A stretch of 64,000 nucleotides of DNA from Pseudomonas chlororaphis (GTDB taxonomy: Bacteria > Pseudomonadota > Gammaproteobacteria > Pseudomonadales > Pseudomonadaceae), in the NCBI RefSeq assembly GCF_000783395.1, contig NZ_JSFK01000040.1, positions 61,559-125,558 on the forward strand. Reading direction: 5' to 3'. The notes beneath the pieces are model-generated. The model was not told the DNA's origin. It saw only the letters and a list, made by a program, of their open reading frames with translations, and ran no database searches. Position numbers and translations under genes: made by a program. This document shows, in pieces, positions 43,537-56,558 of this stretch; position 1 is the first letter of the stretch, and each line of letters opens with the position of its first letter.

Positions 43537-46500
43537 ATGGATGTTAAAAGTGTAACGCTGAATGCTCCTGGAATGACGCCAGCCCAACAAGGCGTCTTTT
43601 ATGAATTGTTCAAAGAGCAAATCCCTTCCTGGTTGCTTGAATCGTCGGCTGTCCTGCGCGACGCACTTTATGCAAGCCTTAAAGCCAGCTACAAATCCCG
43701 GCACCTCGCGCGCGAGCAGGCCAAGACCTTGAGTTCTCCGCAACGTTTCTGTACGCCGCTGTTGGCCAAAGCAATGACGCAGAAGCTGGGTGAACCTTTC
43801 GACGTCGCGGGTGCGATCTTCCAGCATGTGCGCTCGACGTCCAGCCTGTTGGGGTTGCGCAAAAAGCTGGTGCTGCCAATCCAGCGTGATCTGCTGGCTG
43901 CCGCCTGCGAGAATTTCGAACTGGCGGAAACAAAGTCTGGCAACTACAGCGAAACCTCGTTTCTTTATATTCCGGAGCGCGTAACAGGAAAACGCAGTCG
44001 GATACTGCCACTTAAACCCCATGAGTTCGCCGAGCTGTGTCGTGACCTCGATCTGGGCGCGCAATACCAGAAACATGTCGAAGACTTGTTTGGCAGTGAT
44101 AGCCAAACGGGCAGCCTGCAAGCGGTTTCCGTGACATGTTCAAAGGATCAATTCGACGTCGACCGGCATATCGCATTGATGCGCGGACATATCAGTGCAG
44201 ATGTTTACGCAATGCTCGAATCGGTCAAGGACTCGACGTCCAGGATCAGCCTGGGCAACAACACGCTGGGTTATCACAATCTTGAAATGCTCGGTGTGAC
44301 CTTAAGGGGTCCCATGTTGATCGGACCGGTCGGCGTCATTGCCGACGATGACGAGCGCTGTGTGGTTTACATACCCGGCGATCCAGATCACCCGCTGAAG
44401 GAATACACATCGTTCTCGATGTTCGAGCGTCAGTTGAGCATGCGCTTGCGAGACGTCAAATGGCGCGGCTTCTTTATGCGTTTCATCCTCCTCGGGGAGC
44501 GCTCTACATTCATGACCGGATTGAATGTCAGGTTGTTGAATGCCAGTGCAACGCAGTTTCCATTCGCCACGTTCTACCTGCCGCTGACAACCGTCTCGCC
44601 CGAAGGCGATGCCAAGAGCGACCTCTTTGTAGCGCTGTTTCAGCACCATGCGAAAAAAGTCCGCGCGGAGTCGCGATTACTGGTGGTGCCGACTGGCGAT
44701 GAAGATGAAAAGGCCCGTCTGACAAGGCTGGAAAGCTATAAATCCATCGGTTTGGACACGCTGGCGTTCTTTGCCTCGTTTGTCCCTGTTCTTGGCGAAA
44801 TGATGTTTGCCGTGGCCGGTCTGCAATTGCTCGGCGAGATCTATGAAGGCGTGGAGAGTTGGGCCCACGGTGATCAGGAGCACGCGACGGATTGCCTGTT
44901 CGACACTTTGGAAAACCTGATCCTCATGACGGCATTCGCGGCGGGTGGGGTGACTGCAGGCAAGGCGTACAAAACCGTGCGTTCATCCAGTTTCGTCCAG
45001 GGTTTGCGGCGCCTGCCCATCGCGGGCAACGCCCATCGGTTGTGGCGTCCGGACATGGCCGCGTATCGTCAGACAGAACCCGTTCTTGCGGGGCTTTCTA
45101 CGGACAGCCAAGGATTGATCTGGCAGGGTGCCGAGCGCTATTTGCCCCTGGGAGCGGAGGCCTATGCGGTACGTCCGGTCAGCGGCACCGGGCTGTGGGA
45201 AGTGTGTGGCACGCCGGCCTCGACGCGTTACAAGCCGTTGCTCGAAACCAATGGCGAAGGGGCCTGGCGACACGACTCGGAACTGGCGCAGGGCTGGAGC
45301 CCACTCAAACTGCTGCGCCGCCTCGGCTACCCGGAAGCCGGGCTGCCCGATGCACGAGCCTTGCAAGTCATCGCTTGCATCGGCATCGACGAGACGCAAC
45401 TGCGCCTGTCGTTCGTGCAGCGTGGCGAGACGATGGCAATACTGAGCGATACCGTCAGACGCTTTCATGCCGATGCGCAGGTTTCGCAGTTTCTGCAACA
45501 AATCGTTACTCCATCATTGGCTTCCTCTGCCGATGCGGATCTGCAGTTGTACCTGCTGACGACGGCGTCGCGCTGGCCTGCGGATCTGGCGGTAATCGTG
45601 AAGGGCGCTGGACCAGGAGATGTGGCGCGTTATGGCGTTGAAAGTGCGTCTCGCCACCTGGAACTCAGCAAGGATGCGCTGCGCCAGGGGCAGTATCACG
45701 CGGCACTGCTCGCAGGACTCAAGGCGGATGAGACGTCTCATCTACTGGGTTCGCCAGCGGGGAATGCATCCGGTCAGATTGCCTTGCTGATCGGCTATAT
45801 CGGCGGACTGGCGCAGCGTCAGCGCGCGGCTCTGATGAGTCGGCTGTATCGACGCGTTGATGTCTGCGAAATCGAACGCGGGGAAGCTATTTGCACAGCT
45901 TTTTCGCCACTGTCAGCCAGTATCGCCGATGAGTTGGTACGGCATGCCGATGTCAATGAATGGGCACAACTCGACTCCGCCCGGGTACCGCTGCGACTCG
46001 CCGAGGAGGCACGGCGCTATCAAACGATCCAGCGGTTGAACCGCGCCTATGAGGGGCTGTATCTGGATGCAGTCAATTGTCGCGACGCTGACAGGTTGCT
46101 GCTCGATACCTTGACGCATTTGCCCGGCTGGCCCGGCGATGTCTCGGTCGAAATAGCGGAGGCGGGAGGGTCTGACACAGAAAATTACCGGGTCGGTCCA
46201 ATCGACGCCTCTTACAAAGTGATCATAGAGGGACATACAGAGGGTTATCAGGGCCTGGAAACGCAGGGATCCGTTGTGTCGACGCGGCCGGCCCGCACCC
46301 GCGCAGATTTTTTCCAGACGTTGTGCGAAAGCCTTCCGGTGCACGCCCGCAAGGCGCTTGGTGTGGCCATGGACACTGACGGCAGTGGTCTTCGGCAGAA
46401 AATCACCGCGTTGGCATTGCAGCGTCGCGAGGCTTTTTCCAACTTGCTGAGTGGCAAAACGCTGCACGCAGATTACCGCTCGCCCATGGGGCTGGCGGAT

Positions 46501-48417
46501 CGCCAGGTCGTGCACTCCATGGGACTCTCGGCGCCGGATACCAGCCCTTTGCCGTCCAGATCACCGGCAATCATGCAACGGGCGGCCGAATTGTATCCTT
46601 CCCATTCCACCGAGCAGATCAAGCTGTTTGTGGCATCACTGGAGGCGGACGATGTCCTGGCCATCAGAACACTCGAGCGCATGAGGGTTGAGTACCAAAC
46701 GATGGTAGAAGCGCTGGAGCGCTGGATCCACCGCGATACCTGGTATCACACCGATGACGGTGTGCGCGAGAGGGTGCCTTCTCACAGCAAATCCCGTGCA
46801 TCGCAAGCAATCCAGCGCGCCTGGCGCCGGGAAACCCGCATGACTCATGTCTCGGGTGACAGCGCGCACAGTCTGACGCTGGACTCGGTGCCTCTGGGGG
46901 ATCTGCCGGTGATCGTTGCCGATTTCAGCCACGTCGCTGTGCTGCAAATGAGGGGCGTAGGCGCCAGTGCCGGGTTGAACACCTTTCTGCGCAATTTTCC
47001 CCGGCTGAGCACACTGGAATTGTCGGGCAACGGGCTCACGCGCATTCCCCAGGCCATCGAAGACATGTCCGCTCTGCGTCACCTGGATCTGAGGGAAAAC
47101 CGCATCGAGTTCACTGACCGGTCGGATCTCGAGTTCAGTAACAACGATGCCCTGGTTTCGCTGGATCTGAGTTTGAACCGGACGCTGGGCCGTGCACCGC
47201 GGATCGCCGCGCAACGCCGACTGCGTCGCCTTGATCTGCGCGCTTGCGGGATTGCCGAATGGCCCTCGGATATCGATGCGCTGACTCATCTGCAGACGCT
47301 GGATCTGCGCAATAACAACATCGTCGAGGTGCCCGCAGCGGTCTTCAAATACCGATCTGCACTGAACCGTGGCACCAACATTGACGGCAACCCGCTGTCA
47401 GCCGCGAGCCTCGAGGCCATTGCGCAGTACCAAAGGGCCCAGGGGATTGGTCTGGGCGTAATGGCCAACGATTACCCGGGCACGGCGTGGCAGGCTGCGG
47501 ACAAGGAAGGTGCCCGCTGGGTCAAGGGTTTGTCGCAGGTGCCGATTGCTCGCGCGCAGGAAGTGCTGACGTCTTTATTGGCGGAACCGCAGTCCGGTGA
47601 TTTTTTCGAAATGCTTGAACAGTTACGCGCAACGGCCGATTTCACACGTACCCGCGATCAACTGGCTCAGCGCGTGTGGAACGTGCTTGAGGCAATGTGC
47701 GCAGACGCCAGGCTGCGTCGCACGCTGTTTCGAATGGCCAGAGCCGGTCAGCCCAGCGCTGTGAATGTTGCCGGGCTGTTCAGTGAGCTTGAGGTCAGAT
47801 TTTTATGTTATCGCGCAGCCGTAGCGCCGCGCACCGCTACACAAACGCTGGAAGGGGAGTTGATCGGTCTGCTGCGCGGCCTGTTTCGATTGCATGAGGT
47901 GCAAAGACACGCGCTGATTGAGGTTGCGCTGCGCGCGCAGTCAGGTCCATTCACCGCACAGCAAGCGTTGGATATCAGTTTGCTTTACAGGGTGCGACTG
48001 GCCGAGCGACTGCAACTGCCCGGACAACCCCGGCAACTGAATGCAACGCTGAGCGTTGAGGTGAGCGCCGGGAAAATCGATCAGGTCTGCCTGGAGGTGA
48101 TCCGGGCCGAGCAGGGTTCACAGCTGTTGGAATCGATAAGTCAGGAGGAGTTCTGGTCGGAGTATTTGTTGACGACACAGCGCGCTGCTTTTGAAGACAA
48201 TCTACAACGCAGTGAGCGATCACTGGCGCAACTGGAGAGGCAAGCGGGGCTGACTCGCCAGGCGGCCTCGCAACAGATGAAAACCATTATGGATAATTTC
48301 AGGAACGAAGGGGCGCAGGTGCGCAGGCGACTGACAACGCAGGCGTTGAGTCGGCACCCGGGTTTGACCTTGCCAACGACGACGATGCCGGGCAGGTTCG
48401 ATCAATCCAAAGGTTAA
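43537..48417 (+). CDS. DUF6543/leucine-rich-repeat/NEL-type effector-like protein
   Basis: This 1626-residue protein has a long N-terminal DUF6543 (toxin-like) region, with a hydrophobic segment near residues 405-475 (LAFFASFVPVLGEMMFAVAG). Leucine-rich repeats span about residues 1109-1300 (FPRLSTLELSGNGLTRIPQ, LRHLDLRENRIEF, LQTLDLRNNNIVEVP). A C-terminal NEL-like domain follows from about 1365. NEL domains are ubiquitin ligases delivered to host cells. Aligned with remembered IpaH sequence, the catalytic Cys-x-Asp position reads Ser1407-Ala-Val. The start is ATG 43537; TTG 43528 is possible. No secretion apparatus genes are in the window. Confidence 0.75.
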   Translation: MDVKSVTLNAPGMTPAQQGVFYELFKEQIPSWLLESSAVLRDALYASLKASYKSRHLAREQAKTLSSPQRFCTPLLAKAMTQKLGEPFDVAGAIFQHVRSTSSLLGLRKKLVLPIQRDLLAAACENFELAETKSGNYSETSFLYIPERVTGKRSRILPLKPHEFAELCRDLDLGAQYQKHVEDLFGSDSQTGSLQAVSVTCSKDQFDVDRHIALMRGHISADVYAMLESVKDSTSRISLGNNTLGYHNLEMLGVTLRGPMLIGPVGVIADDDERCVVYIPGDPDHPLKEYTSFSMFERQLSMRLRDVKWRGFFMRFILLGERSTFMTGLNVRLLNASATQFPFATFYLPLTTVSPEGDAKSDLFVALFQHHAKKVRAESRLLVVPTGDEDEKARLTRLESYKSIGLDTLAFFASFVPVLGEMMFAVAGLQLLGEIYEGVESWAHGDQEHATDCLFDTLENLILMTAFAAGGVTAGKAYKTVRSSSFVQGLRRLPIAGNAHRLWRPDMAAYRQTEPVLAGLSTDSQGLIWQGAERYLPLGAEAYAVRPVSGTGLWEVCGTPASTRYKPLLETNGEGAWRHDSELAQGWSPLKLLRRLGYPEAGLPDARALQVIACIGIDETQLRLSFVQRGETMAILSDTVRRFHADAQVSQFLQQIVTPSLASSADADLQLYLLTTASRWPADLAVIVKGAGPGDVARYGVESASRHLELSKDALRQGQYHAALLAGLKADETSHLLGSPAGNASGQIALLIGYIGGLAQRQRAALMSRLYRRVDVCEIERGEAICTAFSPLSASIADELVRHADVNEWAQLDSARVPLRLAEEARRYQTIQRLNRAYEGLYLDAVNCRDADRLLLDTLTHLPGWPGDVSVEIAEAGGSDTENYRVGPIDASYKVIIEGHTEGYQGLETQGSVVSTRPARTRADFFQTLCESLPVHARKALGVAMDTDGSGLRQKITALALQRREAFSNLLSGKTLHADYRSPMGLADRQVVHSMGLSAPDTSPLPSRSPAIMQRAAELYPSHSTEQIKLFVASLEADDVLAIRTLERMRVEYQTMVEALERWIHRDTWYHTDDGVRERVPSHSKSRASQAIQRAWRRETRMTHVSGDSAHSLTLDSVPLGDLPVIVADFSHVAVLQMRGVGASAGLNTFLRNFPRLSTLELSGNGLTRIPQAIEDMSALRHLDLRENRIEFTDRSDLEFSNNDALVSLDLSLNRTLGRAPRIAAQRRLRRLDLRACGIAEWPSDIDALTHLQTLDLRNNNIVEVPAAVFKYRSALNRGTNIDGNPLSAASLEAIAQYQRAQGIGLGVMANDYPGTAWQAADKEGARWVKGLSQVPIARAQEVLTSLLAEPQSGDFFEMLEQLRATADFTRTRDQLAQRVWNVLEAMCADARLRRTLFRMARAGQPSAVNVAGLFSELEVRFLCYRAAVAPRTATQTLEGELIGLLRGLFRLHEVQRHALIEVALRAQSGPFTAQQALDISLLYRVRLAERLQLPGQPRQLNATLSVEVSAGKIDQVCLEVIRAEQGSQLLESISQEEFWSEYLLTTQRAAFEDNLQRSERSLAQLERQAGLTRQAASQQMKTIMDNFRNEGAQVRRRLTTQALSRHPGLTLPTTTMPGRFDQSKG

Positions 48418-48423
48418 GCAGAA

Positions 48424-48454
48424 AACCCCGAGTCCGCGAGAGCGGCTCGGGGTT
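48424..48454. terminator. shared hairpin between convergent genes
   Basis: AACCCCGAG and CTCGGGGTT form a stem around a 13-base loop. On the minus strand the stem ends in TTTTC, so it probably ends the cysI operon; on the plus strand the T tract is poor. Confidence 0.6.
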
Positions 48455-48459
48455 CGCGG

Positions 48460-48954
48460 TCAGCGGCGACGGAACAGCGGCAGCGGTTCGTCAGTGGCAG
48501 CCTGATAGGTCACCGAGAAGTCCTTGAGGCCTTCAAGCGCTTCGTACGGGTCTTTGTCCGCGCGAATGGCAAAGGCATCAAAACCGCAGCGATGCATGTA
48601 GAACAGCTGATCGCGCAGCACATCGCCAATCGCCCGCAATTCACCTTTGAAACCGTAACGGTCGCGCAGCAGGCGGGCGTTGGAGTAGTTGCGGCCGTCA
48701 GTGAACGCCGGGAAGTTCAGGGCAATCACCTGAAACTCGGCGACGTCTTCACCGATTTCTTCGGCTTCTTCGTCGGCGTCCAGCCAGACACCCAGACCGC
48801 CGTCGCGAGCCTTGAGCATGCGGCTGTGTTCGCGCCACAGTTGCAGCGGCACGATCAGATCGTCGCAGTTGCTGATCTCGTCGATGTTGAAATCCTTGGG
48901 CAGCAAGTGCCAGGTTTCGTCGACGACCTCGTTGTTCTTAATGATTCGCTGCAT
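48460..48954 (-). CDS. DUF934 protein associated with sulfite reductase
   Basis: This 164-residue protein belongs to DUF934, which is almost always encoded beside cysI in proteobacteria. GFKGELRAIGDVLRDQLFYMHRCGFDAFAIR is the conserved core and ends in a likely binding loop. It probably assists sulfite reduction or electron delivery. The start at 48954 (MQRIIKNN) lies inside the end of cysI, with a 17-bp overlap. Confidence 0.85.
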   Translation of the reverse strand: MQRIIKNNEVVDETWHLLPKDFNIDEISNCDDLIVPLQLWREHSRMLKARDGGLGVWLDADEEAEEIGEDVAEFQVIALNFPAFTDGRNYSNARLLRDRYGFKGELRAIGDVLRDQLFYMHRCGFDAFAIRADKDPYEALEGLKDFSVTYQAATDEPLPLFRRR

Positions 48955-50596
48955 AGACGCGTTCCTTGAAGAGGTCGATGCCAATACGCTGGTAGGTGTC
49001 GATGAAGCGCTCGTCTTCGGTACGTTGTTCAACGTACACGTCGATCAGCTTCGAGATCACGTCCGGCATGGCTTCCTGAGCGAAGGACGGGCCGAGGATC
49101 TTGCCCAGGCTCGCATCCCGGCTGGCGCTGCCGCCGAGGGAAACCTGATAGAACTCTTCGCCTTTCTTGTCCACGCCGAGGATGCCGATGTGGCCGACGT
49201 GGTGGTGACCGCAGGCGTTCATGCAACCGGAGATGTTCAGGTCCAGCTCGCCGATGTCGAACAGGTAATCGAGGTCGTCGAAACGACGCTGGATCGATTC
49301 GGCAATCGGGATCGACTTGGCGTTGGCCAGCGAGCAGAAATCACCGCCCGGGCAGCAGATGATGTCGGTCAGCAGGCCGATGTTCGGCGTGGCGAAACCG
49401 CCTTCACGCAGTTCGCCCCAGAGGGTGAACAGTTGGCTTTGCTCGACGTCGGCCAGAATGATGTTCTGTTCGTGCGAGGTGCGCAGTTGACCGAAGCTGT
49501 AGCGGTCGGCCAGATCGGCGACGGCATCGAGCTGCTTGTCAGTGATGTCGCCAGGCGCAACGCCAGTCGGTTTCAGCGACAGGGTCACGGCGACATAGCC
49601 CGGTTTCTTGTGTGCCAGGGTGTTGCGGGTGCGCCAGCGGGCGAAACCCGGATGCTCTTTGTCCAGCTCGGCCAGTTGCGCGGTCTGGTTGTCCAGCGCC
49701 TTGTAGTCCGGATCGACGAAATGCTTGGCGACGCGCTGCAGTTCAGCGTCGGTCAGTGTGGTCTGGCCACCGCGCAGGTGTTCCATTTCCGCATCGACTT
49801 TCTGTGCGAACACTTCAGGCGTAAGGGCTTTGACGAGGATCTTGATCCGCGCCTTGTATTTGTTGTCGCGACGGCCGTAGCGGTTGTAGACCCGCAGGAT
49901 GGCGTCGAGGTAGCTCAACAGGTCCTGCCACGGCAGGAACTCGTTGATGAACGCGCCAACCACTGGCGTACGGCCGAGGCCGCCACCGACCAACACACGG
50001 AAACCCAGTTCGCCAGCGGCGTTGTGCACCGGCTCAAGGCCGATGTCATGGACTTCAATGGCGGCGCGGTCAGCGGTCGAACCGTTGACGGCAATTTTGA
50101 ACTTGCGCGGCAGGTAGGCGAATTCCGGGTGGAACGTGGTCCACTGACGAACGATTTCGCACCATGGGCGCGGGTCGATCACTTCATCGGCAGCGACGCC
50201 GGCGAACTGGTCGGTGGTGACGTTGCGCAGGCAGTTACCGCTGGTCTGGATCGCGTGCATCTGCACGGTGGCCAGTTCAGCGAGGATGTCCGGGATGTCT
50301 TCCACCGCCGGCCAGTTGAACTGCACGTTCTGCCGCGTACTGATGTGGGCGTAGCCCTTGTCGTAGTCGCGGGCAATCTTGGCCATCATGCGCGTCTGAC
50401 GCGAAGTCAGCTGGCCGTAAGGCACCGCCACACGCAACATCGGCGCGAAGCGCTGGATGTACAGGCCATTTTGCAGGCGCAGGGGGCGGAATTCTTCTTC
50501 GCTCAGCTCACCTGCCAGATAGCGTCGGGTCTGATCACGGAACTGCTTGACGCGGTCCTCGATGATCCGCTGATCGTACTCGTCGTATACGTACAT
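48938..50596 (-). CDS. cysI: assimilatory nitrite/sulfite reductase (sulfite reductase hemoprotein)
   Basis: This 552-residue siroheme enzyme reduces sulfite to sulfide for cysteine synthesis. The [4Fe-4S]-siroheme ligands are visible as CCPGGDFCSLANAK and SGCMNACGHHHVGH near residues 425-480. Two ferredoxin-like repeats (about 50-120 and 330-400) precede the siroheme domains, and the length fits the single-subunit CysI of pseudomonads. The start is ATG 50596; the upstream extension to 50743 is not convincing. DUF934 follows with an overlap. Confidence 0.88.
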   Translation of the reverse strand: MYVYDEYDQRIIEDRVKQFRDQTRRYLAGELSEEEFRPLRLQNGLYIQRFAPMLRVAVPYGQLTSRQTRMMAKIARDYDKGYAHISTRQNVQFNWPAVEDIPDILAELATVQMHAIQTSGNCLRNVTTDQFAGVAADEVIDPRPWCEIVRQWTTFHPEFAYLPRKFKIAVNGSTADRAAIEVHDIGLEPVHNAAGELGFRVLVGGGLGRTPVVGAFINEFLPWQDLLSYLDAILRVYNRYGRRDNKYKARIKILVKALTPEVFAQKVDAEMEHLRGGQTTLTDAELQRVAKHFVDPDYKALDNQTAQLAELDKEHPGFARWRTRNTLAHKKPGYVAVTLSLKPTGVAPGDITDKQLDAVADLADRYSFGQLRTSHEQNIILADVEQSQLFTLWGELREGGFATPNIGLLTDIICCPGGDFCSLANAKSIPIAESIQRRFDDLDYLFDIGELDLNISGCMNACGHHHVGHIGILGVDKKGEEFYQVSLGGSASRDASLGKILGPSFAQEAMPDVISKLIDVYVEQRTEDERFIDTYQRIGIDLFKERVYAANH

Positions 50597-50889
50597 ATAA
50601 GTCCTGTTCTCAGGCTTGGGCCATTCGGAGTAGCACTGCGTTTTCGCTTGCCGGAGTCCGATTGTGCCTCTGCAATTCTGCGCGCACGGCCGCGCACTCC
50701 CTAACGGAGCCGGGGCAATATACCCGTTTGCAGTTATACGCAAAAGTGATGTTTGAGTATATGTAAAGAACCAAATCGCCTAACGAGAATGGCTGTCAAC
50801 TAACCCACATTTGTCGTGCGGACAATCATCGTCTTAACTGTGGTCGAGTCTTTCTGCAATCACCGATAAAACCGACAAGAGGCGATGCA
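50597..50889. other. 293-bp gap upstream of cysI and a small membrane peptide gene
   Basis: This divergent region must hold the promoters of both genes. An A/T-rich stretch lies near 50735-50780. CysB-type sites are plausible for cysI but could not be assigned. Confidence 0.45.
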
Positions 50890-51003
50890 ATGAGCAATCC
50901 GACCAAGGCAAGAAAAAGCGACAGCAGTGTCGATGCGTGGGCCATTCTGTTCCTGATCATTCTCGTAGTAGGAACAGCGGTATTCTGGGTCAGCCACCAG
51001 TAA
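50890..51003 (+). CDS. 37-residue single-pass membrane peptide
   Basis: ATG 50890 to TAA 51003 encodes a short peptide with a basic N-terminus (SNPTKARKSD) and one membrane helix (AILFLIILVVGTAVFWV). A GAGGCG motif lies about 5 bases upstream of the start. It ends 118 bp before the binding-protein gene. Small size, charge pattern and helix suggest a real regulatory or stabilising membrane peptide, but the family is not recognised. Confidence 0.55.
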   Translation: MSNPTKARKSDSSVDAWAILFLIILVVGTAVFWVSHQ

Positions 51004-51121
51004 ACGACCCATCCGGGCTCGCCTCCGACAAATTGTCGGACAAAAAACGGGATCAGGCGTCAATAGCCGGTAGATCGATGGCTATAATGCGCGGCCATTT
51101 TTCCTTGGGCCCGGATGCTTC

Positions 51122-52195
51122 ATGTTCAAGTTTTTCCACATCAGTCTTCTGTTGTTCGGCGCGCTTTTCCAGAGCGGCGCGCGGGCGGAGTCTGTGCTGT
51201 TTTTGAACCCGGGTTCGACGCAGGAAGCCTTCTGGGTCAGCTATTCGCAATTCATGCAGGCGGCCGCCCATGATCTGGGGATCGATCTGCAGATTCTCTA
51301 CTCCCAACGCCAGCCCGAACTGACCCTGGCGCAGGCGCGCCTCGCATTGCAGGGGCCGAATCGTCCCGAGTACCTGGTGTTCGTCAACGAACAATACGTC
51401 GCCCCGCAAATTCTGCGTCTGGCCGAGAACAGCGGCGTGAAGCTGTTTATGGTCAACGCGGCGCTGACACCTGACCAGCAAGCGCTGGTCGGTGAGCGTG
51501 ACGACCGCATGGGCAGTCTGGTGCCGAACGACGAGGAGGGCGGTTACTTGATGATGAAGGAGCTGATCCGCCTGCATCCGTCGGCGGCAAGCGCTGAGCC
51601 GATTGAAGTGTTGGCGTTCTCCGGCCTGAAGGTCACTCCTTCGGCGCAGTTGCGCGAGCGCGGCATGCAGCGGGCGTTGGCCGAGCATCCACAAACCCGC
51701 TTGCGACAGCTGGTTTACAGCGGCTGGACCCAAGAGCGCGCCTATGAACAGGCCAAACAGTTGTTCACGCGTTATCCGAAAGTGTCGCTGGTGTGGTCGG
51801 CCAATGATGAAATGGCTTTCGGCGCAATGCGCGCCTACGCCGAAACGGGCAAAGTCCCCGGCAAAGATGCCTTGTTCAGCGCGGTCAACACGTCGCCGGC
51901 GGCCTTGCAGGCATTGGTTGACGGGCGCCTGAGTGCACTGGTCGGCGGGCATTTCACCCTTGGCGGATGGGCGCTGGTCGAGTTGCATGACGTCGAGCAA
52001 GGCGTCGAGCTGGATCGCTACGGCGGACGTGACGGGCAGATTCCCTTGTTGCAATTGATCGACAAACCGCACGCCCGACAAATGCTGGCCATGGGCAAGT
52101 CGCCGAACTACGGCGTGAATTTCCGCAAGCTTTCAGCCAAGGGGCAGCCGGCGTCGTATCGCTACCCGTTCACCCTGCAAACCCTGATGCGCTGA
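51122..52195 (+). CDS. orphan periplasmic binding protein (sugar-binding type I fold)
   Basis: This 357-residue protein has a signal peptide (LFGALFQSGARA-ESVLF) and a type I periplasmic-binding fold like that of ribose/galactose-binding proteins. VNAALTPDQQALVGERDDRMGSLV and SLVWSANDEMAFGAMRA are recognisable ligand-pocket regions. No permease or ATPase genes accompany it, so it may act as a sensor partner. A DUF2970 gene lies convergent just downstream. Confidence 0.78.
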   Translation: MFKFFHISLLLFGALFQSGARAESVLFLNPGSTQEAFWVSYSQFMQAAAHDLGIDLQILYSQRQPELTLAQARLALQGPNRPEYLVFVNEQYVAPQILRLAENSGVKLFMVNAALTPDQQALVGERDDRMGSLVPNDEEGGYLMMKELIRLHPSAASAEPIEVLAFSGLKVTPSAQLRERGMQRALAEHPQTRLRQLVYSGWTQERAYEQAKQLFTRYPKVSLVWSANDEMAFGAMRAYAETGKVPGKDALFSAVNTSPAALQALVDGRLSALVGGHFTLGGWALVELHDVEQGVELDRYGGRDGQIPLLQLIDKPHARQMLAMGKSPNYGVNFRKLSAKGQPASYRYPFTLQTLMR

Positions 52196-52201
52196 CCAAC
52201 G

Positions 52202-52420
52202 TCAGACCCCGGCGAAATGCAGCACCAGTTTGACGATGGCAAACAGCGTCAACGCAAACACTGCCGTAAACAGAATTCCCAGTAGCACGAAATGGCTGGG
52301 CTTGCCATGGGTGAAGTCCCTTGCCCGGTTCTTGCCGCTCTGCACCCCGAACGCCGCCGCCATCACGCTGTGCAGCATCTGCCAGAAGGTCGGCGGTTTG
52401 TTGTCGACTGGATCGTCCAT
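52202..52420 (-). CDS. DUF2970 small membrane protein
   Basis: This 72-residue protein has an N-terminal TFWQMLHSVMAAAFGVQSGKNR motif region typical of DUF2970 and a C-terminal membrane helix (VLLGILFTAVFALTLFAIVKL). It is widespread and uncharacterised. The start is ATG 52420; longer in-frame starts extend into an unrelated region. Confidence 0.75.
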   Translation of the reverse strand: MDDPVDNKPPTFWQMLHSVMAAAFGVQSGKNRARDFTHGKPSHFVLLGILFTAVFALTLFAIVKLVLHFAGV

Positions 52421-52534
52421 AAATCCCTCGTCTGCCGTGTGTGTCAGACAAGCATAGCCAACCCTTTCAAGAGCACTGCAAAAACAAATGTGGGGAATGG
52501 GTAGGAGAGAGGGGGGAGCGAGCGTCCCCGAAAC

Positions 52535-52628
52535 CCTGTGGGTGCTGGCTTGCCAGCGATGAGGCCGGCACACGCGACATCAATGTTGGTAGACCCGACG
52601 CCATCGCTGGCAAGCCAGCTCCCACAGG
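52535..52628. repeat. REPIN
   Basis: CCTGTGGGTGCTGGCTTGCC plus AGCGATG faces its inverted copy ending AGCTCCCACAGG, with a loop of about 37 bp. It lies between the DUF2970 gene and the metH terminus. Confidence 0.86.
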
Positions 52629-52691
52629 TTTAGCGTTGGTTCACAAAATTTGTGAACGACGCGGGCACCTGTAGGCGCTGGCGGAGGCTGC

Positions 52692-56402
<3,711 letters not shown>

Positions 56403-56558
56403 TTGGACTACTCGGAAAGACCATTACGAAGGAGCGGGATCATAGCAAACCTGTGCGCTTTTAGAGCATGTGGGGCTTTTTCATGAATATCGCTCATGTT
56501 GGTACGAGCGTCATACTGTAGAATCGCGGCGTTTTTTTTAACAATCGGGATCAGCAGC

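Noticed and set aside
47698..47706. Cys1388-Ala-Asp as the NEL catalytic motif
   Set aside because: It lies about 19 residues upstream of the position that aligns with the NEL catalytic Cys; the local sequence fits the preceding helix.
56403..56558. Cobalamin riboswitch upstream of metH
   Set aside because: The interval is too short and lacks the conserved core and B12 box.
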